Shown: positions 23,914 through 32,564, counted from the first letter of the stretch. The stretch: DNA of 36,819 nt from Mycolicibacterium iranicum (GCF_001650495.1 NZ_LWCS01000049.1:1-36819); one strand, 5' to 3'. Notes: a model not told the origin generated them from the sequence alone. Made by a program: numbers and translations.

Positions 23914-24479
23914 CAACACTGAAAGTGAGACTGAAAGCTCTGTGGTCGCCGCTCGTCGTCATCGTGGTCATCGCGGCCTCAGTGGCGGTGTGGCACAACC
24001 TCCCGACTCCGACCGACCTGTACGGCCCCTTCGAGGTTCACGGCCGCCCCGGAGAATCGGTAGAAGGCCGCGCAGTCAAGACCACGGTCACCTCGGTACA
24101 TATTGCCAAGCAGGTGAATTCGGCAGAGGCGGCGGGCACCTGGGTTGTCATCGACGCCGCGCTCGAGGCCGTAGGTGCGACCGAGCTGCTGCGGGCCGAC
24201 CTGGTCGTGGGCCCCAACACCTACGATCCGTCCGATCGATTCTTCTTCGACACCCTCGGCAACGAGATCTCTCCGGGAATCGTCCAGCGCGGCAGCTGGG
24301 TGTTCGACGTCGCCTCGTCGCTGGTCGCGCCGGACGCCCACGAGCCGTTGTTGCTGAGGGTGTGGGCCAACACGGACATCCTGGATTCCCGGCTGGTCAT
24401 CGAAATCCCGGAGAGCGATCCGGTCATCGCGAGATCCGACGAGATGCAGCTGATGGAACGCGAGGTCAGAGCTCAGTGA
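23910..24479 (+). CDS. Membrane-anchored protein of unknown function, second of three related genes
   Basis: This 189-residue protein starts with a short basic leader (VTTLKVRLKALW), a membrane segment at about 13-28 (PLVVIVVIAASVAVWH), and an external domain. Strands comparable to the previous protein appear in the same order: GESVEGRAVKTTVTSVHI, TWVVIDAALEAVGAT, RGSWVFDVASSLV and EPLLLRVWAN. The RVW motif before the end of the domain is shared with its neighbour (IRVWKK). It ends in a charged helix (DEMQLMEREVRAQ). No known function. GTG start overlaps the preceding stop, and its own stop overlaps the next GTG, so equal expression of all three is likely. Confidence 0.78.
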   Translation: MTTLKVRLKALWSPLVVIVVIAASVAVWHNLPTPTDLYGPFEVHGRPGESVEGRAVKTTVTSVHIAKQVNSAEAAGTWVVIDAALEAVGATELLRADLVVGPNTYDPSDRFFFDTLGNEISPGIVQRGSWVFDVASSLVAPDAHEPLLLRVWANTDILDSRLVIEIPESDPVIARSDEMQLMEREVRAQ

Positions 24480-24979
24480 CGCGGCTCTCGTCGCTCTGGC
24501 AGCGCAACGTGCTCGGGGCAGTCGTAGTCGTCTGCGCCATCGGTGCCTACATCGCCATCGATTTCGGACCGTACTGGTCGGCATATCGAAACACCTACAC
24601 TCCGCAGTTGGTGGTTCCAGACGGCAAGAGTGGCACGTCGGACGGACAGACCTGGAAGCTCGAGTCCATCCGGTACCTCAACAAGAGCCCGCTCAGCTTT
24701 GGCCCGCCGCTTCCGCAGGGCACGGTGTTGACCGTGATCGTCGTGAATTGGTCGGGCACGGCCCTTCCGGGTTTGTGCACCGCGGTCCTCACCGATGGCG
24801 AGCGGCGTTGGGACGCCGAACGCAGCGGCGGGTTCGCCCCGATCCCTTCCGATGGCATGCAGTCGATGTGTTATGAACCCGGCCGGATCCAGTTGGCTTT
24901 CGTGGTTCCGTCCGATGCCGTGCCCACCGCGCTCGACATCACCCACAACGACGAGATCACGGTGCGCTTGCTGCTGTAA
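24476..24979 (+). CDS. Membrane-anchored protein of unknown function, third of three related genes
   Basis: The 167-residue product begins VTRLSSLWQRN, then one membrane segment (about 12-28, VLGAVVVVCAIGAYIAI) and a beta-rich external domain (SDGQTWKLESIRYLN, TVLTVIVVNWSGTAL, RIQLAFVVPSDAV, DEITVRLLL). It has two cysteines, in GLCTAV and SMCYEP, that could form an external disulfide; the two sister proteins do not show these. The strand order parallels the other two proteins, suggesting divergence by duplication. GTG start overlaps the previous stop. Its last 23 bases overlap the 3' end of the convergent membrane-protein gene. Confidence 0.78.
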   Translation: MTRLSSLWQRNVLGAVVVVCAIGAYIAIDFGPYWSAYRNTYTPQLVVPDGKSGTSDGQTWKLESIRYLNKSPLSFGPPLPQGTVLTVIVVNWSGTALPGLCTAVLTDGERRWDAERSGGFAPIPSDGMQSMCYEPGRIQLAFVVPSDAVPTALDITHNDEITVRLLL

Positions 24980-26243
24980 CTTCCTTCGGGCGAACATGTT
25001 CGACGCAATACGCGACCGTGGAGGCGATCAGACACACCCGCAGCGGCTCGATGATGAGGTGCGAGACGAAAACCAGCGCCGGTTGTGCCCAGTCCCAGAA
25101 CGGTTTCGGGTGCGGCCCGATAAGCCACGCCGTACCCCGGAAGAGGTACCCGGTCCGGACCTCGGGGCGATAGAAGCTGCCCGCCATGTCCAGCCAGGCC
25201 AGCCCGAGATAACCCAGGACATACAACGACAACGCCAACACGCCGCCGTGCAGGATGAGCCGCGCCGCATCAGTGATGTTCCGGTAGTTGCCCAGTCGAG
25301 ACAGCAACCAGTCGCGCGCTTCGTCGCGTCGTACGTCCGGGAGCTGAGACCATCTTTCCCGCACCCGGTTCTGTTTCGCCGCTGCGCGTTCGAAGACCCA
25401 GTCAGCCTTCTGCCCGGCGACGCGGCGTGCCGCACCTTTCCAGTCGTCGGGCATTGTGACCCCATAGACGATCGCCGCGACCGCCAGCCACAACAGCGGA
25501 ATCGTCGCGCCCCCAAACACGGTCGACACCGCCCATGTGACGGTGTCCCACCAGACCTCGACCGGCCGAAAATGAGAGAAGAGCTCGGCGCGGGTGTCGT
25601 TGAACCAGACCACGATCCGGCGTTCCGACAGCCATCTGGTCGGGTTGAGGACGAACGTCAGATCCTTGCTGGCCGCGAAGCTGACACCGAGGAACACCCA
25701 GAGGGCGTCGACGTAGACGCGCACCGCGATGATCCAGCCCGGCAGGCGTTCCTTGAACCGGCTCAGCACATATCGGACCACGAGAGCCGCAAAGATCAGC
25801 GTCCAGGTGAGACTGCTGACCGGCAGGGTCTCCGGATGCAGCTCGACTTCGCCCGGCGTCGTGATCGCATCACCGATCCGGTAGTCGAGGGCCGCCGCCT
25901 CGAACGCGATCCAATCCTCGGCGAAGAGCTTCCACGCCAGATAGATCGCGAAGAACGGGACGATGACCGTCGAGAACACGTCGACGCTGCGTGCCGACCG
26001 TGACGGCAGTGCCGCGAGCGAGGGGATGGCTTGCCGAAGCACGAAGAACATGGCGACATAGGAGCCGAGACGGGCCATACCTGCCAGCGGCATGATCAGG
26101 GAGGCCCAGGCGTCGTTGTCCCACCCCGCCCACGCGGCCAGCTCGATGGCGCCACGGCGGCCGAGCAGGCCTAGGAGGTAACACGCGGCCAATTGCGGCC
26201 AGTAGCGAAGACACAGCACGAACGGCCTCAGCAAGTACGTCAC
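24957..26243 (-). CDS. Polytopic membrane protein of unknown function
   Basis: This 428-residue, tryptophan-rich protein has about eight predicted membrane segments, including stretches near residues 15-30, 45-70, 90-105, 140-158, 165-185, 230-255, 330-350 and 385-410. A hydrophilic, charged region at about 265-320 (RRVAGQKADWVFERAAAKQN and following) is probably cytoplasmic. I do not recognise a family. GTG 26243 overlaps the stop of the ABC-F gene (GTGA), which fixes the start; a frame further upstream would run into that gene. It faces the three anchored proteins tail to tail with a 23-base overlap. A shared envelope function is possible but inferred only from position. Confidence 0.8.
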   Translation of the reverse strand: MTYLLRPFVLCLRYWPQLAACYLLGLLGRRGAIELAAWAGWDNDAWASLIMPLAGMARLGSYVAMFFVLRQAIPSLAALPSRSARSVDVFSTVIVPFFAIYLAWKLFAEDWIAFEAAALDYRIGDAITTPGEVELHPETLPVSSLTWTLIFAALVVRYVLSRFKERLPGWIIAVRVYVDALWVFLGVSFAASKDLTFVLNPTRWLSERRIVVWFNDTRAELFSHFRPVEVWWDTVTWAVSTVFGGATIPLLWLAVAAIVYGVTMPDDWKGAARRVAGQKADWVFERAAAKQNRVRERWSQLPDVRRDEARDWLLSRLGNYRNITDAARLILHGGVLALSLYVLGYLGLAWLDMAGSFYRPEVRTGYLFRGTAWLIGPHPKPFWDWAQPALVFVSHLIIEPLRVCLIASTVAYCVEHVRPKEVTAASAP

Positions 26244-28051
26244 CCGTCCTCCAGGCGTTCCGAGAGCGCCATCCATCGCGACTCCTGCTCGGTCACTTGG
26301 CTTTCCAGATCCCGCAGCTCTGCAGTCAGCCGCCCCAGGCCGACGTGATCCGATTGGTCGTGGGCAGCCATCTCATCGTGCTTGGCGCTGATCCGATCGG
26401 AGAGTTTGGCCAGCGCCCGGTCGATGGAAGCGATCTCCTTTTCGATGGCGCGCAGTTCGGCACCCGTCAGAGTGGCCGCTGCGATTGGTGTGTTCTGCTG
26501 CACGGGCGCCTCGGGTCGCTTCTGCGCCAACCGCAGATACTCGTCCACGCCGCCGGGCAGGTGCCGCAGGTGGCCGTCAAGGATCGCGTACTGCTGGTCG
26601 GTGACCCGCTCAAGCAGATAGCGATCGTGGGAAACCACGATCAGGGTGCCCGGCCAGGAGTCCAGCAGATCCTCGGTCGCGGTGAGCATATCGGTGTCGA
26701 CGTCGTTGGTCGGTTCGTCGAGCACCAGCACGTTCGGCTCCGACAGCAGGACGAGCATCAGCTGCAGTCGTCGCCGCTGGCCACCAGACAGCTCACCGAC
26801 ACGCGCAGAAAGGTGTTCGCGCGGAAAGCCCAGCCGCTCCAGCAATTGCGCCGGAGTGACGTCCTTGCCGTCGATCTGGTAAGTGGTCTGCAGACGTGCA
26901 AGCACCTCACGGACCATGTCCCCGGACAACGGCTCGAGCTCGCGGGACTCCTGGTCCAGCACGGCCAGCTGCACCGTCTTCCCGCGTTTCACCCGACCGC
27001 CCGTAGGGGTCACGGTGCCTGCGATGAGTCCGAGCAGAGTCGACTTTCCGGCGCCGTTGGCTCCGAGGATGCCGGTGCGCTCACCGGGTGCAATCCGCCA
27101 TTCGATGTCGCGCAACACTTCTCGCTCACCGAAGGCGCCGGGGTAGGCGACGGAGACGTCGAGAAGGTCGATGACGTCCTTGCCGAGGCGCGCCATCGCG
27201 GCGCGAGACAACTCGACGCTGTTGCGCAGCGGAGGAACATCCGAGATCAACTCGTTGGCGGCGTCGATGCGGAATTTGGGCTTCGACGTCCTCGCCGGTG
27301 CGCCTCGGCGCAGCCACGCCAGCTCTTTTCGCATCAAATTCTGACGCTTGGCCTCTACCGCGGCGGCCTGGCGGTCGCGTTCCACCCGTTGCAGCACATA
27401 TGCGGCATAGCCGCCGTCGAAAGGTTCGACAATGCTGCCCAGGGTTTCGCGTCCGCCGGGATGGACCTCCCAGGTCGTTGTCGCGACCTCGTCGAGGAAC
27501 CAGCGATCGTGGGTCACGAGCAACAATCCACCCGAGCCCGGTGACCACCGCTGCTTGACGTGCTCGGCAAGCCAGGTGATGCCCTGGATGTCCAGGTGGT
27601 TGGTGGGCTCGTCCAGCGCGATGACGTCCCAGTCGTCGATCAGCAGCGCCGCCAACTGCACGCGGCGACGCTGCCCGCCAGACAGCGTGCCGATGAGCGC
27701 GTCGAACCCGATGTCGGCAACCAATCCGCCGATCACGTCGCGAATCCGGGCATCGCCGGCCCACTCGTGGTCGGCCCTCTCACCGACCAGTGACCAGCCC
27801 ACCGTGCGGTCGGGATCGAGTGTGTCTTTCTGATCAAGGGCGCCGACCCGCAGGCCTCCTCGGCGCGTAACCCGACCGGCATGAGGAGCGATCTGGCCGG
27901 TGAGCAAGCCCATCAGGGTCGACTTTCCGTCCCCGTTCCGTCCGACGATGCCGATCCGATCGCCATCGCTGATTCCGACGGTGACAGAGTCGAACACCAC
28001 CCCGGTCGGGTACTCCAGGTGGAGGTTCTCGCCCCCGAGCAGGTGTGCCAT
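26240..28051 (-). CDS. ABC-F family ATPase, Uup-like with C-terminal coiled coil
   Basis: The 603-residue protein has two ABC ATPase domains and no membrane segments. Walker A motifs are GRNGDGKST and GANGAGKST; signatures are LSGGQRRRVQLA and LSGGQRRRLQLM; Walker B motifs are ALDEPTNHLD and VLDEPTNDVD. A charged C-terminal coiled coil (about 535-600) is the Uup-type tail that binds nucleic acid. ABC-F proteins act on ribosomes or on branched DNA rather than in transport, although databases often label this one a macrolide transporter. From memory the M. tuberculosis counterpart is split into two frames (Rv1668c/Rv1667c); here it is intact. TAGTCT about nine bases before ATG suggests a nearly leaderless message. 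Confidence 0.92.
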   Translation of the reverse strand: MAHLLGGENLHLEYPTGVVFDSVTVGISDGDRIGIVGRNGDGKSTLMGLLTGQIAPHAGRVTRRGGLRVGALDQKDTLDPDRTVGWSLVGERADHEWAGDARIRDVIGGLVADIGFDALIGTLSGGQRRRVQLAALLIDDWDVIALDEPTNHLDIQGITWLAEHVKQRWSPGSGGLLLVTHDRWFLDEVATTTWEVHPGGRETLGSIVEPFDGGYAAYVLQRVERDRQAAAVEAKRQNLMRKELAWLRRGAPARTSKPKFRIDAANELISDVPPLRNSVELSRAAMARLGKDVIDLLDVSVAYPGAFGEREVLRDIEWRIAPGERTGILGANGAGKSTLLGLIAGTVTPTGGRVKRGKTVQLAVLDQESRELEPLSGDMVREVLARLQTTYQIDGKDVTPAQLLERLGFPREHLSARVGELSGGQRRRLQLMLVLLSEPNVLVLDEPTNDVDTDMLTATEDLLDSWPGTLIVVSHDRYLLERVTDQQYAILDGHLRHLPGGVDEYLRLAQKRPEAPVQQNTPIAAATLTGAELRAIEKEIASIDRALAKLSDRISAKHDEMAAHDQSDHVGLGRLTAELRDLESQVTEQESRWMALSERLEDG

Positions 28052-28060
28052 CGCACGCCG

Positions 28061-28066
28061 AGACTA
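28061..28066 (-). promoter_or_regulatory. Possible -10 element for the ABC-F/membrane-protein pair
   Basis: On the minus strand TAGTCT (fits TANNNT) ends nine bases before the ABC-F ATG, which would give a leader of only a few bases. The -35 region is weak. Leaderless messages are common in mycobacteria, so this is plausible but not proven. Confidence 0.3.
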
Positions 28067-28161
28067 GTGGGCCCGCGCTGATTAGCAGAAACCGGCAATC
28101 ACGCTTGTGCCATCATGGCGACGACGAAGTCGGGGCTCGACAGCAAAGAGGGGAGCGCGCA

Positions 28162-31131
28162 GTGGTGGACCTCTCGGCGATCACACGGCCTGTGGGACGG
28201 TTGGTCGCCACAGCGCAGAACGGTCTGGAAGTTCTGCGCTACGGCGGTCTGGAGACCGGGGCGGTTCCGTCGCCATTCCAGATCATCGAAAGCGTTCCGA
28301 TGTACCGGTTGCGTCGGTACTTCCCGCCCGACACCCGTCCTGGGGCCAAGCCGGCGGGCCCGCCGGTGCTGATGGTGCACCCGATGATGATGTCGGCTGA
28401 CATGTGGGACGTGACCCGCGACGAAGGGGCCGTCGGAATCCTGCACAAGGCCGGAATCGATCCGTGGGTGATCGACTTCGGTTCACCCGACAAGATCGAG
28501 GGCGGTATGCAGCGCAACCTCGCCGACCACGTCGTGGCCTTGAGCGAGGCGATCGACACCGTCAAGACGGTGACAGGCCGCGACGTCCACCTCGCGGGTT
28601 ACTCGCAAGGTGGCATGTTCGCCTACCAGACCGCGGCCTACCGCAGGTCGAAAGACCTGGCGAGCATCATCGGCTTCGGCTCACCCGTCGACACCCTCGC
28701 CGCGCTGCCGATGAACCTGCCTGCCAGCATCGCGCCGGCGGCCGCCGACTTCATGGCCGACCACGTGTTCAGCAGGATCGACATACCGGGTTGGCTGGCG
28801 CGCACCGGCTTTCAGATGCTCGATCCGATCAAGACCGCCCAGTCACGGGTCGACTTCCTGCGGCAGCTGCACGATCGCGAAGCACTGTTGCCGCGCGAGC
28901 AGCAACGCCGCTTCCTGGCCTCCGAAGGTTGGATCGCGTGGTCGGGCCCGGCGATCTCCGAGCTGCTCAAGCAGTTCATCGCACACAACCGGATGATGAC
29001 CGGGGGCTTCTCCATCCATGGCGACCTGGTCACCCTGTCCGACATCGACTGCCCTGTGCTCGCAGTTGTCGGTGAGGTGGACGACATCGGCCAGCCGGCA
29101 TCGGTACGCGGCATCAAGAGGGCCGCTCCCAAGGCCGATGTCTACGAATTCCTCATCCGTGCAGGGCATTTCGGGCTCGTCGTAGGGTCGAAGGCGGCCA
29201 CGCAGACCTGGCCGACGGTTGCCGAGTGGGTGCGCTGGCTGGACGGCGGCGGGTCGATGCCCGACGGCGTCACACCGATGGCCCTGCAGCCCGCGGAACC
29301 CACGGAGAGCGGCGTGACGCTGGCCTCGCGGCTGGCGCACAGCACCGCCGCAGCGACGGAGATGGCGCTGAGCCTCGCCAAATCCGCCGCCGATGCGCTG
29401 GTGGCCGCGAACAGATCCGCCCGCACCCTGGCCATCGAGACCGCCAGGACGCTGCCGCGGCTGACCCGTCTCGGCCAGGTCAACGATCACACCCGGATCT
29501 CGCTGGGCCGAATCATGTCCGAACAGGCCCGCGACATGCCGCACGGTGAGGCGCTGCTGTTCGACGGACGGGTGCACACCTACGAAGCCGTGGACCGTCG
29601 CGTCAACAATGTCGTGCGAGGTCTGATCGAGGTCGGCGTTCGGCAGGGTGCCCGGGTCGGCCTGCTGATGGAAACCCGCCCCAGCGCGCTGGTCGCCATC
29701 GCGGCGCTTTCGCGCCTCGGCGCGGTGGCGGTGTTGATGCCGCCGGATGCCGACCTGGCCGAGGCGGCCAGGCTCGGTGCGGTCACCGAGGTCATCGCCG
29801 ATCCGAGCAGTCTCGACGTCGCGCGAAAGCTGAATACCCGGGTGCTGGTGCTGGGCGGGGGCGAGTCCCGTGATCTGCACCTGGATCGGGATGCCGATGT
29901 GGTGGACATGGAGAAGATCGACCCCGACCGGGTCGAGCTGCCCGGCTGGTATCGCCCCAACCCCGGTCTTGCGCGCGACCTGGCGTTCATCGGCTTCAGC
30001 ACGATCAGCGGGGAGCTCGTCGCGCGACAGATCACCAACTATCGGTGGGCGTTGTCGGCGTTCGGGACCGCCTCCGCCGCCAACCTCAGCCGCAGTGACA
30101 CCGTCTACTGCTTGACGCCACTGCATCACCAGTCCGGGTTGCTTGTCAGCCTCGGTGGGGCCGTTGTCGGCGGCGCTCGCATCGCCTTGTCCCGGGAGCT
30201 GCGCCCGGACCGCTTCGTTCAAGAGATCAGGCAGTACGGCGTCACCGTGGTGTCGTACACGTGGGCGATGCTGCGGCAGGTCATCGACGATCCCGGGTTC
30301 TCGCTCAGCGGCAGTCATCCGGTTCGCCTGTTCATCGGGTCGGGGATGCCCGCCGGGTTGTGGGAGCGCGTCGTCGACGTGTTCGCCCCCGCCAATGTCG
30401 TCGAGTTCTTCGCCACCACCGACGGTCAGGCGGTCTTGGCGAACGTCAAGGGCGCGAAGATCGGCAGTAAAGGCAGGCCCCTGCCGGGCGGCGGGGAGAT
30501 CGCGCTGGCCGCGTACGACCCCGAGGACAACCTGATCCTCGAAGACGAGCGCGGTTTCGTCCGCCGTGCCGAGATCGGCGAAGTCGGTGTCCTGCTTGCA
30601 CATCCGCGAGGACCGGTGGATCCGCTCGCTTCGGTCAAGCGCGGTGTTTTCGCGCCGGCAGACACCTGGGTGTCCACCGAATACCTCTTCCGCCGTGACG
30701 AGGATGGCGACTACTGGTTGGTCGACAACCGCGACGCCGTCATCCACACCGCACGTGGAGCCGTCTTCGCAGCGACCGTCAACGATGCCGTCGGCAGGCT
30801 CGGCGCCGTGGATATGGCGGTGACGTACGGGGTCGAGGCCGACGGGCAGACGTTGGCGGTCACGGCCCTGGCGCTTCAGCCGGGCGGCAGTGTTCCCTCG
30901 GCGGATCTGTCAGAGGCACTGGCCGACCTCCCCGTGGGCAACAGTCCCGACATCGTGCACGTGGTCGCCGACATGACGCTGACCGCCACGTTTCGGCCGT
31001 TGGCCGGTCCGCTGCAGAAGAAGGGCATCCCGAGGGCGTCGCGTAACGCCTGGTACCTCGACCCCGATACCCATCGGTACAAGCGGTTGACCGTCGCCGT
31101 GCGTAGCGAGATCGTGGGCAGTCAGCAGTGA
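28162..31131 (+). CDS. Fused alpha/beta-hydrolase (lipase/PhaC-like) and acyl-activating-enzyme-like protein
   Basis: This 989-residue protein has an N-terminal alpha/beta hydrolase (about 45-400) resembling polyhydroxyalkanoate synthases and lipases, with nucleophile elbow GYSQGG (146-151, Ser148), VLMVHPMMMS and an AGHFG segment carrying the likely catalytic histidine near 376. After a linker of helical Ala-rich sequence comes an acyl-CoA-synthetase-like domain (about 445-985). Its AMP motif is degenerate: FIGFSTISGELVARQ stands where TSGTTGxPKG is expected, and TTDGQ replaces the usual YGxTE. It matches M. tuberculosis Rv1683, described from memory as a bifunctional acyl-CoA synthetase/lipase tied to triacylglycerol turnover. 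GTG 28162 is chosen for GGGAG six bases upstream. Confidence 0.85.
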   Translation: MVDLSAITRPVGRLVATAQNGLEVLRYGGLETGAVPSPFQIIESVPMYRLRRYFPPDTRPGAKPAGPPVLMVHPMMMSADMWDVTRDEGAVGILHKAGIDPWVIDFGSPDKIEGGMQRNLADHVVALSEAIDTVKTVTGRDVHLAGYSQGGMFAYQTAAYRRSKDLASIIGFGSPVDTLAALPMNLPASIAPAAADFMADHVFSRIDIPGWLARTGFQMLDPIKTAQSRVDFLRQLHDREALLPREQQRRFLASEGWIAWSGPAISELLKQFIAHNRMMTGGFSIHGDLVTLSDIDCPVLAVVGEVDDIGQPASVRGIKRAAPKADVYEFLIRAGHFGLVVGSKAATQTWPTVAEWVRWLDGGGSMPDGVTPMALQPAEPTESGVTLASRLAHSTAAATEMALSLAKSAADALVAANRSARTLAIETARTLPRLTRLGQVNDHTRISLGRIMSEQARDMPHGEALLFDGRVHTYEAVDRRVNNVVRGLIEVGVRQGARVGLLMETRPSALVAIAALSRLGAVAVLMPPDADLAEAARLGAVTEVIADPSSLDVARKLNTRVLVLGGGESRDLHLDRDADVVDMEKIDPDRVELPGWYRPNPGLARDLAFIGFSTISGELVARQITNYRWALSAFGTASAANLSRSDTVYCLTPLHHQSGLLVSLGGAVVGGARIALSRELRPDRFVQEIRQYGVTVVSYTWAMLRQVIDDPGFSLSGSHPVRLFIGSGMPAGLWERVVDVFAPANVVEFFATTDGQAVLANVKGAKIGSKGRPLPGGGEIALAAYDPEDNLILEDERGFVRRAEIGEVGVLLAHPRGPVDPLASVKRGVFAPADTWVSTEYLFRRDEDGDYWLVDNRDAVIHTARGAVFAATVNDAVGRLGAVDMAVTYGVEADGQTLAVTALALQPGGSVPSADLSEALADLPVGNSPDIVHVVADMTLTATFRPLAGPLQKKGIPRASRNAWYLDPDTHRYKRLTVAVRSEIVGSQQ

Positions 31132-31195
31132 TGCCCGCCTCGCGGTGCACTGTTACGCTCGCCGGGTCGGCCGTCCCATTGCGCTGGAGGATCTG

Positions 31196-31732
31196 ATGAA
31201 GTCGCAGAACAGCACCAACGGTTTATCGCTGCCCCGCGCGGTTTCCGGGGCGCTGGTAGGTGCCTCGCTGGCGTTTGGACTGGTCACGGGTGTCTCCCCG
31301 GTTGCGTCGGCGCAGCCGACCACGCAGAAGGAACAGCCTCCCGCACCCCGGATTTCCCCCGATCAGATCCTCGCGATGATCTCGAACGAATATCAGACGG
31401 GCAGCGGTGGCGGTCAGGTCTCGAAGCTGATCGAACAGGTGATGACGCTGCGCGCGCGTGGCATTCGGCCATCGTTCGGCAACACGCAGGCGCTGGCCGC
31501 CGCACTCGATGAGCGTCCGAACCAGAAGCCGCTCATCGATGCGCTCAACGCCACACTCGTGTATCAGCGCAAGGTGATGGCGCAAGGCGCCAGTCAGATG
31601 CCCGCCCAGAGCGGCGGCGCGCCGCCGGTCGCGACCCCGGGCAGCCCCGGTGGCGGTATGGGCCCGAACTGGGGCCCGGGCAATCCGATGCAGCAGGATG
31701 GCGACACCATCTTCCCGATGCCCGGCCGCTGA
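31196..31732 (+). CDS. Secreted Pro/Gly-rich protein of unknown function
   Basis: The 178-residue protein has a signal peptide with a hydrophobic core (ALVGASLAFGLVTGVSPVA) and a cleavage site after ASA at residue 39, so it should be exported. A helical middle region follows (about 50-130, ISPDQILAMISNEYQTG and LRARGIRPSFGNTQALAAAL), then a low-complexity tail rich in Pro, Gly and Met (PGSPGGGMGPNWGPG). No domain is recognised and no cysteine occurs in the mature part. CTGGAGG lies five bases before the ATG. It sits between the lipase/acyl-activating fusion and the Trm112-like gene, 64 bases after the fusion; a link to cell-surface lipid metabolism is speculation. Confidence 0.82.
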   Translation: MKSQNSTNGLSLPRAVSGALVGASLAFGLVTGVSPVASAQPTTQKEQPPAPRISPDQILAMISNEYQTGSGGGQVSKLIEQVMTLRARGIRPSFGNTQALAAALDERPNQKPLIDALNATLVYQRKVMAQGASQMPAQSGGAPPVATPGSPGGGMGPNWGPGNPMQQDGDTIFPMPGR

Positions 31733-31735
31733 AAG

Positions 31736-31942
31736 ATGACACTGGACGAAACTCTGCTCGCCATCCTCGTCTGTCCCGAGGATCGTGGCCCGCTGCTGTT
31801 CGTCGACGACTGCCTCTACAACCCGCGGCTGCATCGGAAGTACCGGATCGATGACGGAATCCCCGTTTTGCTCGTCGACGAAGCGGTGGCCGTGGACGAC
31901 GACGAGCACAGGCGCCTGGTCGTTGCAGCGGGTCAGTCCTGA
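31736..31942 (+). CDS. Trm112-like small protein
   Basis: The 68-residue protein resembles Trm112/YcaR: LLAILVCPEDRGPLLF at the start and YNPRLHRKYRIDDGIPVLLVDEAV in the middle. In eukaryotes Trm112 activates methyltransferases; in bacteria its role is poorly known. Only the first of the usual zinc cysteines appears clearly (in VCPED), so it probably does not bind zinc. It matches M. tuberculosis Rv1684 in position next to the Rv1683-like gene. It begins three bases after the preceding stop, so it is co-transcribed, and its last ten bases overlap the convergent tetR gene. Confidence 0.82.
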   Translation: MTLDETLLAILVCPEDRGPLLFVDDCLYNPRLHRKYRIDDGIPVLLVDEAVAVDDDEHRRLVVAAGQS

Positions 31943-32559
31943 GAGAGACCAGGAAGGTCTCCGGTCAGATAGCGCTGCAGGTTCGGTCCGATGGTGTCGG
32001 CCACCTGCTGGACCGGCAATGACTTGAACGGCTCAAGTTCCAGGATGTAGCGCGCCATGACGATCCCTACCAGCTGAGAGGCGACGAACTGCACGCGGAT
32101 TCGTCCGGTGCCGGGTGGATTGTCGACGCGGGAACCGACCTCGGCAGCGATCACTTCCTGAAGGAACGATCGCATCATCGAGACGTCGACGTCGCTTCCA
32201 CCCAGCATCGAGCGCAGTGTCGCGATGAAGCCCTTGCCGATCTCGGAATCCCAGATCGGCAGCAGCAGTGTCGGCAGCACGTAACCGATCTCATCGACCG
32301 GTACCTCGCGCAGCGGGCGGATGATCGACATCGGATCGATCGGAATGTGAATGGCCGCGGCGAACAACTCGGTCTTCGTGCCGAAGTAGTGGTGCACCAG
32401 AGCAGGATCCACACCCGCATCCGCAGCGATCGCCCGGATCGAGGTGTTGTCGATTCCGTTGCGCGCGAACAGCTCACGCGCAGAGGACAGAATTCGATCG
32501 CGGGTATCCGAAGGTCCGGGGGGCCGGCCCGGTCGCTTGCGCTCGGGTGTGGTGGTCAA
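31933..32559 (-). CDS. TetR-family transcriptional regulator
   Basis: The 208-residue protein has an N-terminal helix-turn-helix (about 18-65; TRDRILSSARELFARNG, IRAIAADAGVDPALVHHYFG, TKTELF) and a helical ligand domain. A basic N-terminus (ERKRPGRPPGPS) precedes it. It starts with TTG five bases after the ABC permease stop, so it is the last gene of the exporter operon. Position and order match M. tuberculosis Rv1685c and M. smegmatis MSMEG_3765, recalled as regulator of the adjacent efflux pump. The nested palindrome before the ATPase gene is its probable operator, giving autoregulation. Confidence 0.92.
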   Translation of the reverse strand: MTTTPERKRPGRPPGPSDTRDRILSSARELFARNGIDNTSIRAIAADAGVDPALVHHYFGTKTELFAAAIHIPIDPMSIIRPLREVPVDEIGYVLPTLLLPIWDSEIGKGFIATLRSMLGGSDVDVSMMRSFLQEVIAAEVGSRVDNPPGTGRIRVQFVASQLVGIVMARYILELEPFKSLPVQQVADTIGPNLQRYLTGDLPGLSQD

Positions 32560-32564
32560 TCTGT

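Noticed and set aside
28843..30747. Minus-strand open frame of 634 codons inside the lipase/acyl-activating gene
   Set aside because: Shadow frame of a clearly coding plus-strand gene, with low-complexity composition and no promoter or ribosome site.
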